64,000 nt of DNA from Caballeronia sp. BR00000012568055 (GTDB lineage: Bacteria > Pseudomonadota > Gammaproteobacteria > Burkholderiales > Burkholderiaceae), in contig NZ_JAQFVG010000357.1 in the NCBI RefSeq assembly GCF_029439455.1, positions 96,102-160,101 on the forward strand, given 5' to 3'. How positions within the stretch are numbered: the stretch's first letter is position 1; the number at the start of each line of letters is the position of its first letter. Below the pieces are notes generated by a model. It made no database searches. It saw only the letters and a program-made list of their open reading frames with translations, and was not told the origin of the DNA. Positions 8,551 to 17,691 of the stretch are shown in pieces. A program made the translations under genes and the position numbers.

Positions 8551-9333
8551 TCACGCCGCCGAAAAGCAGTTATCGACAAACAAATGCGTGCCGTTGACGA
8601 AGCTCGATCCATCCGATGCCAGAAACAGCGCCGCCGATGCCACTTCCGACGGTTCGCACAGCCGACCTTGCTGAAGCGCGATGGCTTCTTCGGTGGCATC
8701 GACGCCCATTGCCTGAAGGTCTTTCAGTTCGCGCATGCCGTGCGGTGTCCTGATGAATCCGGGCGCAATCGCGTTGCAGCGAATGCCGCGATCGCGATAT
8801 TCGACGGCGATCGCGCGCGCGAACATATGGCACGCGCCTTTGGTGGCGTCGTAGAGCACTTCGCCGGGCGTCGCCAAAACCGCCGAGATCGATGATGTGC
8901 AGATGATGCTGCCTTTGCCCTTGGCAAGCATTTGCGGCAGCACGGCCTGCGTCATCAAATACATGCTTTTGACGTTCACGCTCATCAGCCAGTCCCATTC
9001 CGTTTCTTCGATTTCCAGAAACGGCTTCACGATCAGCGTGCCCGCGTGATTGAACAGTATGTCGGCGTTGCCGTAGGCGCTTTTCGCGGCTTCGACCGCA
9101 TCCAGCACCTGCGTTTTCTGCGATACATCCGCGCCCAGTCCAATCGCCTCGCCACCGGCTTCGCGCAGCACGGCGGCGAGCGTTTCGGCCGCATCGCGAT
9201 CCCGATCGATGATCGCCACGCGCGCGCCGTGTTCCGCGAACAAAGTCGAAGCCGCCGCGCCGCATCCACCCGCACCGCCGCTCACGATGGCGACTTTTCC
9301 TGCCAATCGGTTGTCACGTTTTGCCTGCGTCAT
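8551..9333 (-). CDS. Short-chain dehydrogenase/reductase (SDR)
   Basis: 260 aa classical SDR. The cofactor loop is SGGAGGCGAA (about residues 18-27), NHAG replaces the usual NNAG, the catalytic Ser is in ICTSSIS and the dyad is in YDATK. Asp in IIDRD after beta-2 suggests NAD preference. GGAGGAG precedes the ATG at 9333. It follows the APC permease by 43 bases, so permease and dehydrogenase are probably cotranscribed and may act on the imported compound. The substrate cannot be told. Confidence 0.9.
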   Translation of the reverse strand: MTQAKRDNRLAGKVAIVSGGAGGCGAAASTLFAEHGARVAIIDRDRDAAETLAAVLREAGGEAIGLGADVSQKTQVLDAVEAAKSAYGNADILFNHAGTLIVKPFLEIEETEWDWLMSVNVKSMYLMTQAVLPQMLAKGKGSIICTSSISAVLATPGEVLYDATKGACHMFARAIAVEYRDRGIRCNAIAPGFIRTPHGMRELKDLQAMGVDATEEAIALQQGRLCEPSEVASAALFLASDGSSFVNGTHLFVDNCFSAA

Positions 9334-9376
9334 CCGTCATCTCCTCCATGTTCCTAAGCAAATGTCCTGAGCACAT

Positions 9377-10897
9377 TCACGCTTTCGCTTCGATTTCCTT
9401 GATCCGCTCGGCGTTGTCCTCCGACTTCAGCACCGGCGGACCCTTGAACGACTTACGCACACCGAACCTGTACCAGATGATGAACAGCGCCACCAGAAAT
9501 CCGATCAGCACATACAGCACCTTTTCGTTCGGCGGCTGGATGCCCACATACGCCAGCACGCACGCGCCGATCAGCGCGAGCAGGGCGCACGGCTTCGACC
9601 ACACGCCGAGCTGGAACGGGCCTTTCTCGTGCCAGGTGCGGCCTTCGGCGAGCATGCCGGAGCCAACGGGCATCGCGTACGAGATATAGAGGAATACGGC
9701 GCTGCCTGCGCTGAGCACCGAGAAAGCATCGCCGTAGAGCGTGACGAGGATCGCGAGGATCGCGCACGTCCAGATGGCCGGGCCGGGCGTCTTGTGCTCG
9801 TGACTGACTTTGCGAAGAATCCGCGAGCCGGGCAGACCGCCATCGCGTGCGAAGGCGTAGACCATGCGTGAAGTGGACATGATCGCGGCCAGTCCGCATA
9901 CGTAATTGATGAAGAACATCACCAGTTCGAGCCCGACGCGCAGGCCGTGCGGAATCGGCGCGAGGATCGCTTCGAAAAAGCCCGTGCCCTGCTTCATCGC
10001 GGCGGTGAGATCGGGCATGACGAGCACGAAGGCGCAGACCATCACGTAGCCGAACACCGCCGACCAGAACACCGAGCCGATGATCCCGCGCGGCACGTTG
10101 CGCGCGGCGTCGTGCGTTTCTTCGGACGTGTGCGCGGAGGCATCAAAACCGGTGATGGTGTAGGTGACGAGCAGCAGGCCGGACATGAAGGCGAGCGGCG
10201 TGGTCTGCTTCGGCCAGGCGCTGCCGTCCGCGCCGGTGAAGTTGGTGAACGTGGTCAGGCGATGCAGATCGAGCGGCACCGGCGAGTAGTAAAGCAGCGC
10301 CACGACCAGCACGATCGTCACCACGAAAATCAGGTAACCCGACAAATCCGTGATCTTGCTGGCGATCTTGATGCCGCGCGCATTGAGAAACGCCTGCGAC
10401 AACGTAAGCAGCGAAAGGAACGCCGTCTGATGCCACCAGTTGAGACTATCCGGATTGATACCGAACATCGGCGCGATCAGCGTTTTGAAGAACGGATCCC
10501 ACGTGCCGAAATTGATCGCCGCGATCACGAAGATCAGCCCGATCAGGTTGATCCACGCGCACAACCAGCCCCAGCGCTTGCCGCCGAGAATCGATCCCCA
10601 GTGATACAGTCCGCCCGCAGTCGGAAACGCGGACGCAATCTGCGACATCGAAATCGCGACGATCAGCGCGAACAGCGCGCCGAGCGGCCAGCCCAGCCCG
10701 ACCGATGCACCGCCCGCCGCCGAAAACGCCATCTGAAACGCGGTGATGCCGCCCGACAGAATGCAGATCACCGAAAACGACACCGCGAAATTCGAAAAAC
10801 CGTTCATGCGACGCGACAGTTCCTGCGCGTAGCCCATCTTGTGCAGCAGGCCGACGTCGCTGTCGGTGCCTGCTTCCGGCTGAAGTTTCGGGTCCAT
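9377..10897 (-). CDS. APC-superfamily amino acid/amine permease
   Basis: 506 aa, about 12 hydrophobic segments. The N-terminus has LHKMGYAQELSRRMNGFSNF and SFSVICILSGGITAF, typical of the amino acid-choline type APC transporters (GABA-permease-like), and FDASAHTSEETHDAARNVP is the conserved loop after helix 6. It is an inner-membrane, proton-coupled uptake system for an amino acid or amine. AAGGAG lies 7 bases before the ATG. A 95-bp gap separates it from the amidohydrolase gene upstream, so it may start its own transcript with the SDR and AraC genes. Confidence 0.9.
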   Translation of the reverse strand: MDPKLQPEAGTDSDVGLLHKMGYAQELSRRMNGFSNFAVSFSVICILSGGITAFQMAFSAAGGASVGLGWPLGALFALIVAISMSQIASAFPTAGGLYHWGSILGGKRWGWLCAWINLIGLIFVIAAINFGTWDPFFKTLIAPMFGINPDSLNWWHQTAFLSLLTLSQAFLNARGIKIASKITDLSGYLIFVVTIVLVVALLYYSPVPLDLHRLTTFTNFTGADGSAWPKQTTPLAFMSGLLLVTYTITGFDASAHTSEETHDAARNVPRGIIGSVFWSAVFGYVMVCAFVLVMPDLTAAMKQGTGFFEAILAPIPHGLRVGLELVMFFINYVCGLAAIMSTSRMVYAFARDGGLPGSRILRKVSHEHKTPGPAIWTCAILAILVTLYGDAFSVLSAGSAVFLYISYAMPVGSGMLAEGRTWHEKGPFQLGVWSKPCALLALIGACVLAYVGIQPPNEKVLYVLIGFLVALFIIWYRFGVRKSFKGPPVLKSEDNAERIKEIEAKA

Positions 10898-10992
10898 GTT
10901 CGCTCCTTGACGGGGTTGCGTCGATGAGCAAACTTAAAAGGCCAAATTTCGCGGGACTATCGGATTTCGGCAACATCGTCATTCAGCCGAAT

Positions 10993-12108
10993 TCACGCCA
11001 GCCGATACACCTTCGCCGCCGTGCCGCCGAACAGTGCGCGCCGGTCGTCGGCGCTCGCCTGCGCGGTGAGCCGTTTGAACGCGTTCCAGCCGTTGTTGAA
11101 CGGATACGAGCCTTTATCGACCGGGAAATTGCTTTCGAACATGCAGCGGTTCGCGCCGAACGCCTCGATACAGGTGAGCATCCACGGTTCCCACGCTTCG
11201 GCCAGTTCGACGGACGAGGGCGGGCGCGCGCCTTTCTCGAACTCGAAGCCGTTGATCCGCATGCCCAGACCGCCGACTTTCACGTACACATTCGGCAATT
11301 GCGCCAATTCGCGCATGGAGCGCGACCAGCGATCGAGTACTTCTTTGCGTTGGTCCGCGTAGCTGGCAATGCGCACCACGCCGCCGCAATGATTGATGAT
11401 GATCGGCGTGTCCGGATTCGCCTTCGCCAGATCGAACAATTCGGGCAACTGCGGAAAGAACAGCCACGCATCGTAGGTGAGGCCGAGCGGCGCAAGTTGT
11501 GCAACGCCCGCGCGATAGTTGGGATCGAGCAGCAATCCGCGCGGCGCGGCGGTCAGCGGATTGGCGAGCGAGGTATCCGCGTCCCAGGTGACGAGATGGC
11601 GCACGCCGCGAAACCGGCCATCGCCGGCTTGCAGTTCGGCTTCGAGCACATCGCGCACGGCCGCGCCGTTCCGCAGATCCGCGTAGCCGATCATGCCCTT
11701 GGCCACCTGCGGCTTGCCGTGTTGCAGCGGCGCGGTTGTATTAGCGACGAATTCGATTTCGCCGACCGGCTTCAGCGCCTCCGGTCCCGTTTGCCGATAG
11801 CGCGTCAGCGCCTGCATGAACACGGACGCCGTGATGTTGTGGCCGGACTTCGCGTCTTCGAGGTATTCATCGAGCAGATAGGTCCAGCCGGGACGCTCGT
11901 AGAAATGATGATGCGCGTCGATGATCGGCATATCTGGTTCGAGCGCGGCTTCGGTGCCGGAAGCGAGCCAGTCCGCGCGAACGGGAAGGTAATTGCTCAT
12001 GGTCTCTTTTGCGAAGCTCGTACGGTTGGCAAACGCGGGAATCAGCATCGATGCAGCCGCCGCGCCGAGCAAACGGCGGCGACGTTCGGAGTAAGGGCGC
12101 GGCATCAT
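10993..12108 (-). CDS. Amidohydrolase (lactonase-like) with probable Tat signal
   Basis: 371 aa from the first of two tandem ATGs, which overlap the stop of the upstream MFS gene. Residues 1-35 look like a twin-arginine or Sec signal (SERRRRLLGAAAASMLIPAFA). The amidohydrolase-2 domain begins with MPIIDAHHHF (metal-binding HxH) and ends with CMFESNFPVDKGS (metal-site Asp). The family includes 2-pyrone-4,6-dicarboxylate lactonase and sugar lactonases. An internal ATG at 12000 would give a cytoplasmic form. In this operon it could open a lactone before uptake and CoA activation; that is inference. Confidence 0.82.
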   Translation of the reverse strand: MMPRPYSERRRRLLGAAAASMLIPAFANRTSFAKETMSNYLPVRADWLASGTEAALEPDMPIIDAHHHFYERPGWTYLLDEYLEDAKSGHNITASVFMQALTRYRQTGPEALKPVGEIEFVANTTAPLQHGKPQVAKGMIGYADLRNGAAVRDVLEAELQAGDGRFRGVRHLVTWDADTSLANPLTAAPRGLLLDPNYRAGVAQLAPLGLTYDAWLFFPQLPELFDLAKANPDTPIIINHCGGVVRIASYADQRKEVLDRWSRSMRELAQLPNVYVKVGGLGMRINGFEFEKGARPPSSVELAEAWEPWMLTCIEAFGANRCMFESNFPVDKGSYPFNNGWNAFKRLTAQASADDRRALFGGTAAKVYRLA

Positions 12109-13415
12109 TGTTCCTCGCGGCTGAAGGCGAACAGCGACAAGGTCAGCAAGGTCGTGATGCCCAGCACGATCGCCAGACCGATCATGCCCGACGAAAACGT
12201 GCCGAAGCTGTCCTTCAGATACCCGACCAGATACGGTCCCGCGAAGCCGCCCAACGCACCGATCGAGTTGATGAGCGCAAGTCCGCCGGCAGCGGCCTGG
12301 CCGGAGAGAAATCGTGCGGGCAGCGTGTAGAAGATCGTGCGGCCGGCAATCGTGCCGATTAGCGCGAGCGTGATGCCGACCATCGCCGGAAGCAATTGAT
12401 GCGAATACGTCGATACCCCCAGCGCCACTGCACCGATAAACAGCCCCGCCGCGAGATTGGCGATATGCCCGCCGCGCCGGTCCACGCGTCGTGCCCACCA
12501 CAGCAGTGCAATGGTCGCGAAGAAATACGGAATCGCGGAAATCCAGCCGGTCTGCGTGACGCTCATGCCGTGCACCTTGAGCATCTGCGGCAGCCAGATG
12601 CCGATGCCATACGAGCCCATCGTGAAGCCGAAGGAAATCAGCGCGAGGATATACATGCGCACATCCTTCAGCGCCGCGCCGAAGTGCTTCTTCTTCTGGC
12701 TGGACCCGCCTTCGCGATCGAACGCGCTTTGCAGCGCCTGACGTTCTTCGGGCGAAAGCCAGGTGGCATCGGCGGGTTTATCGGCGAGCAGCTTCAGCAC
12801 GAGGAAACCGAGCACGCACGCCGGAAGACCTTCGACGATAAACATCCACTTCCAGCCCGCGAGGCCGAGCACGCCGTCCATCTTGAGCAGCCACGTCGAA
12901 AGCGGCCCGCCGACCAGCGAAGAGAGCGGTGTCGATACCGTGAACCACGCGAGTACACGCGTGCGGTAATGCGCCGGGAACCAGACCGCGAGAAAGAAGA
13001 TCACGCCCGGAAAGAACCCCGCCTCGCCGATGCCGAGCAGCAGGCGAATCGCGTAGAAGCTGGTCGGCCCGACCGCGAGCGCCGTGGCCGCCGCAAAGAA
13101 TCCCCACGTGATCATGATGCGCGCGAGCCATCGCCGCGCGCCGAAGCGATACAGCGCCAGATTGCTCGGCACTTCGCAGATGCAGTAGCCCGCGAACATG
13201 ATGCCCGCGCCCCAGCCGAACTGCGTGGCCGTGAGGCCCAGGTCGCGGTTCATCGTGAGTGCGGCGAAGCCTACGCTGGTGCGATCGAGATAGTTGAAGA
13301 AGTAGGCTAACGCGAGCAGCGGAATAAAGCGCCACGCGGCTTTCTTCACCGCCTGCTGTTCGAGCGATGATTCGGCGGCCGTGTCGGGTGTCATATCCCG
13401 AGAGATGGATGCCAT
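12105..13415 (-). CDS. MFS transporter, anion:cation symporter type
   Basis: 436 aa, about 12 membrane segments. ALAYFFNYLDRTSVGFAAL near the N-terminus, GYCICEVPSNLALYRFGARR and GEAGFFPGVIFFLAVWFP are hallmarks of the ACS family (phthalate, tartrate and glucarate carriers), which bring in organic anions with protons. GGAG precedes the ATG. The gene lies 34 bases after the CoA-transferase gene and overlaps the amidohydrolase start, so it probably imports the acid handled by the lyase/CoA-transferase pair. Confidence 0.9.
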   Translation of the reverse strand: MASISRDMTPDTAAESSLEQQAVKKAAWRFIPLLALAYFFNYLDRTSVGFAALTMNRDLGLTATQFGWGAGIMFAGYCICEVPSNLALYRFGARRWLARIMITWGFFAAATALAVGPTSFYAIRLLLGIGEAGFFPGVIFFLAVWFPAHYRTRVLAWFTVSTPLSSLVGGPLSTWLLKMDGVLGLAGWKWMFIVEGLPACVLGFLVLKLLADKPADATWLSPEERQALQSAFDREGGSSQKKKHFGAALKDVRMYILALISFGFTMGSYGIGIWLPQMLKVHGMSVTQTGWISAIPYFFATIALLWWARRVDRRGGHIANLAAGLFIGAVALGVSTYSHQLLPAMVGITLALIGTIAGRTIFYTLPARFLSGQAAAGGLALINSIGALGGFAGPYLVGYLKDSFGTFSSGMIGLAIVLGITTLLTLSLFAFSREEQ

Positions 13416-13449
13416 CGTTGTCTCCAGAATCGTTCTGTTTGATGCGGCT

Positions 13450-14682
13450 TCAGGCGCTGGCGAGTTCGTTTTCCGTGCATCGCACGATGCCGGCGCGGGT
13501 CAACTGCCTGACGTCCTCGGTCGAGTAGCCGAGTTGCGCGAGCAGCGCCTGCGTGTCCTGACCGAGCGCAGGCGGCGCGGCGCGCAAGCGAAGACGTTCG
13601 CCGTCGAGCGTGAGCGGAAGGAGCGCGGTGCGCGTCGTGACGGGTTTGCCGGCACCGCTTGCATCGGCGGGAAGCGTGACGTCGGCGAGTCCGCCGGTGG
13701 CGAGCAGATGCGGATCGTCGAACAGATCTTGCGGGCGCGTGATCGGCGCATACGGCAAACCGATGCGCTCGAAAATCGCGCTGATTTCCGTCGCGCTGAA
13801 CGCGGCCATATGCTCGCGCAGCAGCGGCATCAGCCAGTCGCGCGCCTGCACGCGCTGATTGTTGGTGGCGATGCGCGCGTCCGCTTTCAGATCGACGAAA
13901 CCGAAGGCATCGCAGAACAGCGACCATTGCGTGTCCGATACCACCGCGAGAAAAATTTGTTCGCCATCCTTCACAGTGAAAACGTCGTACACGGCCCACG
14001 CGGAAATGCGGCTCGGCATCGGCGCGGCGGCGTTGCCGGTGACGGCGAACTGCATCATGTGCTGTGCGACCAGAAACACGTTGTTTTCGAACAGCGCGCT
14101 CTGCACTTCCTGACCTTTGCCCGTGCGTTCACGCTGCGCAAGCGCCGCCATCGCGCCGATCGCACCGAACATGCCGCCCATGATGTCGTTGACGCTCGTA
14201 CCCGCGCGCAACGGACGGCCTTCCGGTCCGGTCATGTAGGCGAGGCCGCCCATCATCTGCACGACTTCGTCGAGCGCGGTGCGGTGATCGTACGGTCCCG
14301 GCAGAAAGCCCTTGTGCGAGACATAGACGAGACGCGGATTGAGCTTCGACAAGTGCGCGTAGCCGAGACCGAGCTTCTCCATCGTTCCGCTCTTGAAGTT
14401 CTCGCTGAACACATCCGCCTGGCCGAGCAGCTTGTGGACGATTTCCTTGCCGCGCGCATCTTTCACATCGACGGCGAGGCTTTTCTTGTTGCGATTGAAG
14501 GTGCTGAAAAAGCCCGCGCCCGAACCGCGCAACGCACGCGTGCTATCGCCGTTGATCGGTTCGATCTTGATGACTTCCGCGCCCAGATCGGCGAGCACCA
14601 TGCCGCAGGTCGGACCCATCACCATGTGCGTCATTTCGACGACGCGCAGGCCGTCGTAGGGAAGCGATTGAGCAGTCGTCAT
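13450..14682 (-). CDS. Class III (CaiB/BaiF) CoA-transferase, copy 1
   Basis: 410 aa. It moves CoA from an acyl-CoA donor, often succinyl-CoA, to a carboxylic acid. LRVVEMTHMVMGPTCGMVLADLGAEVIKIEP is the family N-terminus (in parts 12-31 and 32-42), and Asp166 in TSVNDIMGG is at the place of the catalytic aspartate. The ATG overlaps the lyase stop by 4 bases. Homologous along its length to the protein at 59987-61135. With the lyase it should activate a 3-hydroxy-dicarboxylic acid that is then cleaved; the exact acid is unknown (HMG and citramalate are examples handled by such pairs). Confidence 0.92.
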   Translation of the reverse strand: MTTAQSLPYDGLRVVEMTHMVMGPTCGMVLADLGAEVIKIEPINGDSTRALRGSGAGFFSTFNRNKKSLAVDVKDARGKEIVHKLLGQADVFSENFKSGTMEKLGLGYAHLSKLNPRLVYVSHKGFLPGPYDHRTALDEVVQMMGGLAYMTGPEGRPLRAGTSVNDIMGGMFGAIGAMAALAQRERTGKGQEVQSALFENNVFLVAQHMMQFAVTGNAAAPMPSRISAWAVYDVFTVKDGEQIFLAVVSDTQWSLFCDAFGFVDLKADARIATNNQRVQARDWLMPLLREHMAAFSATEISAIFERIGLPYAPITRPQDLFDDPHLLATGGLADVTLPADASGAGKPVTTRTALLPLTLDGERLRLRAAPPALGQDTQALLAQLGYSTEDVRQLTRAGIVRCTENELASA

Positions 14683-15665
14683 TGCGGCACTCCAAGCAGG
14701 CAGCCTTCGGGTTGCGGCGCGCTCGGGGCGCGGCCATCGGCGTAAGTGAAGCCTTTCGGCAGGCCGGCGTCCTGAACGTGGTCGTAGAGCGATTCGCCGG
14801 GCAGGGCGTCGGCGAGAATCGAGCGAGCAGCGATCAGTGCGTCGATATCGATGCCCGTGTCGTAGCCCATCGCTTCGAGCAGGAACGCCAAGTCTTCCGT
14901 GACGATATTGCCCGTCGCGCCCGGCGCGTACGGACAGCCGCCGAGACCGGCCTGACTCGAATCGATGGTCGTCACGCCGACATCGAGCGCCGCGACCACG
15001 TTCGCGAGTCCCTGTCCGCGCGTGTTGTGAAAGTGCGCGCCACCGGCCTTGTCGCCGAACTCCGTTTGCAGGCGACGAAACATGCGCCGCACCTGCGCCG
15101 GATTCGCATAGCCGCTGGTATCCGACAAACCGATTTCATCGACACCGCATTCCGCCATTGCGTGGCACATGCGCATGGTTTTGTCGTCGCTGACCGCGCC
15201 CGCGATCGTGCAGCCGAACGCCACCGACACGCCCGCTTCGATCTCCACGCCCGGAAACTGCGCGTCCCGCAACGCGACGATCTCGCGCACTTCATCGATC
15301 AGCTGCGCGGTGGTCTTGCGGATGTTCGCCATCGCGTGTTCATCGGTGACGGAGACGGGGAGCGTGATCTTGTGCACGCCCGCTTCGAACGCGTGCTGCG
15401 ATCCGCGCAGATTCGGCGCGAGCACGGCCACGCGCAGACCCGGAATCGACAACGCATGCGCGACGACTTCGCGGATATCGGCCATTTGCGGCAGCAGCTT
15501 CGGCGGCACGAACGAGCCGACCTCGATTTCCTTCAATCCCGCCGATGCCAGCGCGGAGATCCAGCGCAATTTGGCGGCGGTCGGCATGACGCTTTTGATG
15601 CTCTGAAGGCCGTCACGAGGACCGACCTCGCTGATCAGCACGAATGGACGAGACGCGTTGCTCAC
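14679..15665 (-). CDS. HMG-CoA lyase-like acyl-CoA lyase, copy 1
   Basis: 328 aa. DRE-TIM (HMGL-like) fold: GPRDGLQ with Arg17-Asp18, AHFHNTRG with metal ligands His211 and His213, and GGCPYAPGATGN with the active-site Cys244. These are the catalytic residues of HMG-CoA lyase, which splits a 3-hydroxyacyl-CoA by retro-Claisen reaction. The start is GTG at 15665 with GGAG 7 bases before. It is the first gene of the leftward operon and faces the IclR gene across the operator region. Related to the copy at 59053-59970. The side chain accepted may differ from HMG-CoA. Confidence 0.92.
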   Translation of the reverse strand: MSNASRPFVLISEVGPRDGLQSIKSVMPTAAKLRWISALASAGLKEIEVGSFVPPKLLPQMADIREVVAHALSIPGLRVAVLAPNLRGSQHAFEAGVHKITLPVSVTDEHAMANIRKTTAQLIDEVREIVALRDAQFPGVEIEAGVSVAFGCTIAGAVSDDKTMRMCHAMAECGVDEIGLSDTSGYANPAQVRRMFRRLQTEFGDKAGGAHFHNTRGQGLANVVAALDVGVTTIDSSQAGLGGCPYAPGATGNIVTEDLAFLLEAMGYDTGIDIDALIAARSILADALPGESLYDHVQDAGLPKGFTYADGRAPSAPQPEGCLLGVPQ

Positions 15666-15683
15666 GGGTGAACTCCTTAACGT

Positions 15684-15803
15684 GTTCTATCTGACAGAGT
15701 GATGTTCTGTTAGATAGAACTATAGGAGTCAAATTAATGCGTTTTAAGACGAGTTAACCCGTGAAATCGCAAATTTCAGAACTTGTGTTCTGTCAGGCAG
15801 AAC
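15684..15803. promoter_or_regulatory. Three 17-bp palindromic IclR-type operators
   Basis: Sites at 15684-15700 (GTTCTATCTGACAGAGT), 15704-15720 (GTTCTGTTAGATAGAAC) and 15787-15803 (GTTCTGTCAGGCAGAAC) share the pattern GTTCT-N7-AGAAC; the first is degenerate in its last two bases. The first two begin 20 bp apart, which puts them on the same helix face. They fill the divergent promoter between the lyase operon and the IclR gene, so the IclR protein is the likely ligand. Confidence 0.75.
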
Positions 15804-15846
15804 GATAAAGTGATGCAAACGTGTTTTGCAGAGAAGGAGTGCATCC

Positions 15847-16629
15847 GTGGCAACAGAGGAATTGGAAGCATCATCGGCGTCGGATTTGAATTCGAGCGGC
15901 GTCGCCGTGCTCGATCGCGCTTTCGCGATCCTCAACGCTTTCGGTCCGAGCGACGACCGTCTGTCGCTCGCGGAAATCTCGCGTCGCACCGATCTGTACA
16001 AGAGCACGCTGCTGCGTCTGCTGGGCGCGCTGGAGCACGGCGGATTCGTGCGCAAACTTGCCGATGGGCAATACGCCATTGGTCCGCAGCCGCTGAAGCT
16101 CGCCGCGCTCTATCAGCGCTCGTTTCAGGTCGGGCCGGTGATCGAGCCGATGCTTCAGGAGTTGAGTCACGCCATCGGCGAAACCGCATCGTTCTATGTG
16201 CGGCAGGGCGAGCATCGGCTGGTGCTCTATCGCGTGGAACCGTCGCGATCGGTGCGCGTGGCGATTCGCGTCGGCGAGGAGTTTGCAATCGAGAAGGGCG
16301 CGTCGGGAAAGGTGCTGCTCGCCTTCACCGAAACGCACGATCCGCGCTGGAACGAGATACGCGAACAGTTGTGGGCGGTATCGCGCGGGGAGCGCGACCC
16401 GGAAACGGCGTCGCTTTCGGTGGCCGTGTTCGGGGCAACGGGGGAAATCGTCGGCGCGCTGACGATGTCAGGGCCGAAGGCGCGCTTCGCCGTGCCGGAG
16501 ATTCTGACGACTGCGTTGCGCGCCTTGCTCGATCACGCCAAACGCGCGACCGCGCAATTAGGCGGCGCGAGCGCGCGGTTCGACGCGATTATCGAACGTG
16601 TGGCTCGCGAAGATTTTCTGGTGCCCTGA
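15847..16629 (+). CDS. IclR-family transcriptional regulator
   Basis: 260 aa from GTG at 15847, chosen because AAGGAG (15834-15839) lies 7 bases before it. The N-terminal winged helix (about residues 20-80: VLDRAFAILNAFG, then LSLAEISRRTDLYKSTLLRL) is followed by the IclR ligand domain (EGASGK-like segment IEKGASGKVLLAF and RDPETASLSVAVFG). IclR proteins sense aromatic or organic acids and bind dyads near divergent operons. It probably controls the leftward lyase/CoA-transferase/MFS/amidohydrolase operon and itself through the three sites upstream. Confidence 0.92.
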   Translation: MATEELEASSASDLNSSGVAVLDRAFAILNAFGPSDDRLSLAEISRRTDLYKSTLLRLLGALEHGGFVRKLADGQYAIGPQPLKLAALYQRSFQVGPVIEPMLQELSHAIGETASFYVRQGEHRLVLYRVEPSRSVRVAIRVGEEFAIEKGASGKVLLAFTETHDPRWNEIREQLWAVSRGERDPETASLSVAVFGATGEIVGALTMSGPKARFAVPEILTTALRALLDHAKRATAQLGGASARFDAIIERVAREDFLVP

Positions 16630-16632
16630 ACT

Positions 16633-17337
16633 TTAAGCGCGCTTCGGAATTTCCAATCCGCGCTGAACTGCAGGACGCGCAACGAACGCATCGAGTGCGC
16701 GCTGCACGTGCTTGTATTCATCGAAGCCGACGAGTTCGCGCGCTTCGTAGAACCCGACCAGATTGCGCACCCACGGGAAGGTCGCGATATCCGCGACGCC
16801 GTATTCATCGCCCATGATCCATTCGCGCGTGGCAAGCCGCTGATCCAGCACGCCGAGCAGACGCTTCGCTTCCGCGACGTATCGATCGCGCGGACGCTTG
16901 TCTTCGTATGCCTTGCCCGCGAACTTGTGGAAGAAGCCGACCTGCCCGAACATCGGTCCGATACCGCCCATCTGGAACATCAGCCATTGCAGCGCTTCGT
17001 AGCGCAGCGCGATATCTTCCGGCATAAAGCGGCCGCTTTTTGCCGCGAGATAAATCAGAATCGCGCCGGATTCGAATAGCGCGAGCGGCTCGCCATTCGG
17101 GCCGTCCGGATCGATCATCGCGGGAATCTTGTTATTTGGGTTGAGCGAGAGAAACTCGGGCGAGAGCTGATCGTCGTTATCGAAACGAACGAGATGCGGC
17201 TCGTAGGCGAGGCCGGTTTCTTCGAGCATGATCGATACTTTCACGCCATTCGGCGTCGGCAGCGAGTAAAGCTGAATGCGCTCGGGATGCTGCGCGGGCC
17301 ATTTCTTGGTGATGGGAAAGTCGGAGAGCGCGGTCAT
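16633..17337 (-). CDS. Glutathione S-transferase, YghU/YfcG (nu-class) type
   Basis: 234 aa. Thioredoxin-like N-terminal domain with IQLYSLPTPNGVKVSIMLEE, where T-PNG is the nu-class active-site turn, then NPNNKIPAMIDPDGPNGEPL and FESGAILIYLA for glutathione binding. The all-alpha domain contains WLMFQMGGIGPMFGQ, typical of YghU. These enzymes have disulfide-bond reductase activity with glutathione in the cytoplasm. AAGGA precedes the ATG at 17337. The stop is only 3 bases from the convergent IclR stop. Confidence 0.9.
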   Translation of the reverse strand: MTALSDFPITKKWPAQHPERIQLYSLPTPNGVKVSIMLEETGLAYEPHLVRFDNDDQLSPEFLSLNPNNKIPAMIDPDGPNGEPLALFESGAILIYLAAKSGRFMPEDIALRYEALQWLMFQMGGIGPMFGQVGFFHKFAGKAYEDKRPRDRYVAEAKRLLGVLDQRLATREWIMGDEYGVADIATFPWVRNLVGFYEARELVGFDEYKHVQRALDAFVARPAVQRGLEIPKRA

Positions 17338-17691
17338 TCGAGGTCCTTGGTGAGCGAAGCGCTCAATATAACCATTTCCTGCCGACGCCGTGAAAAACGG
17401 GGACTGAGGCTGCGCGTACAGACTCAGGATGCCGAAACGCGCGATGCTGATTTCAACTCGATGCAGCGTGTTTTGTAGGAAACGCTGCACGAGATGAAAC
17501 AAAGCACGTAGCGCCCGAAGTAGACGAAAATCAGACCAATCCCTTGCGGGAACCATGCAGCGCGTGCGCGAACACCGAAGCCGGATAACTGGCTCGCTCT
17601 TTGCATCGTACGCAGTGCCGCGACAGACCGAGACTGAGCGGCCCCAGGCAATTTTGCTCAACGTCGTCTTAGTCGCTACGTGTCTGCTGCC
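17338..17691. other. Intergenic region, no gene recognised
   Basis: 354 bp between two divergent genes. The only visible structure is a perfect 7-bp dyad GCAGCGT / ACGCTGC near 17463-17488. Promoters for both neighbours must lie here but none is convincing. Confidence 0.4.

Noticed and set aside
10924..12330. 468-codon plus-strand frame opposite the amidohydrolase and MFS genes
   Set aside because: Antisense to two well-supported coupled genes and full of low-complexity Arg/Gln/His sequence; no family resemblance.
13381..15671. Long plus-strand frames opposite the CoA-transferase and lyase genes
   Set aside because: Mirror frames of genes with clear catalytic motifs; no plausible start or domain.
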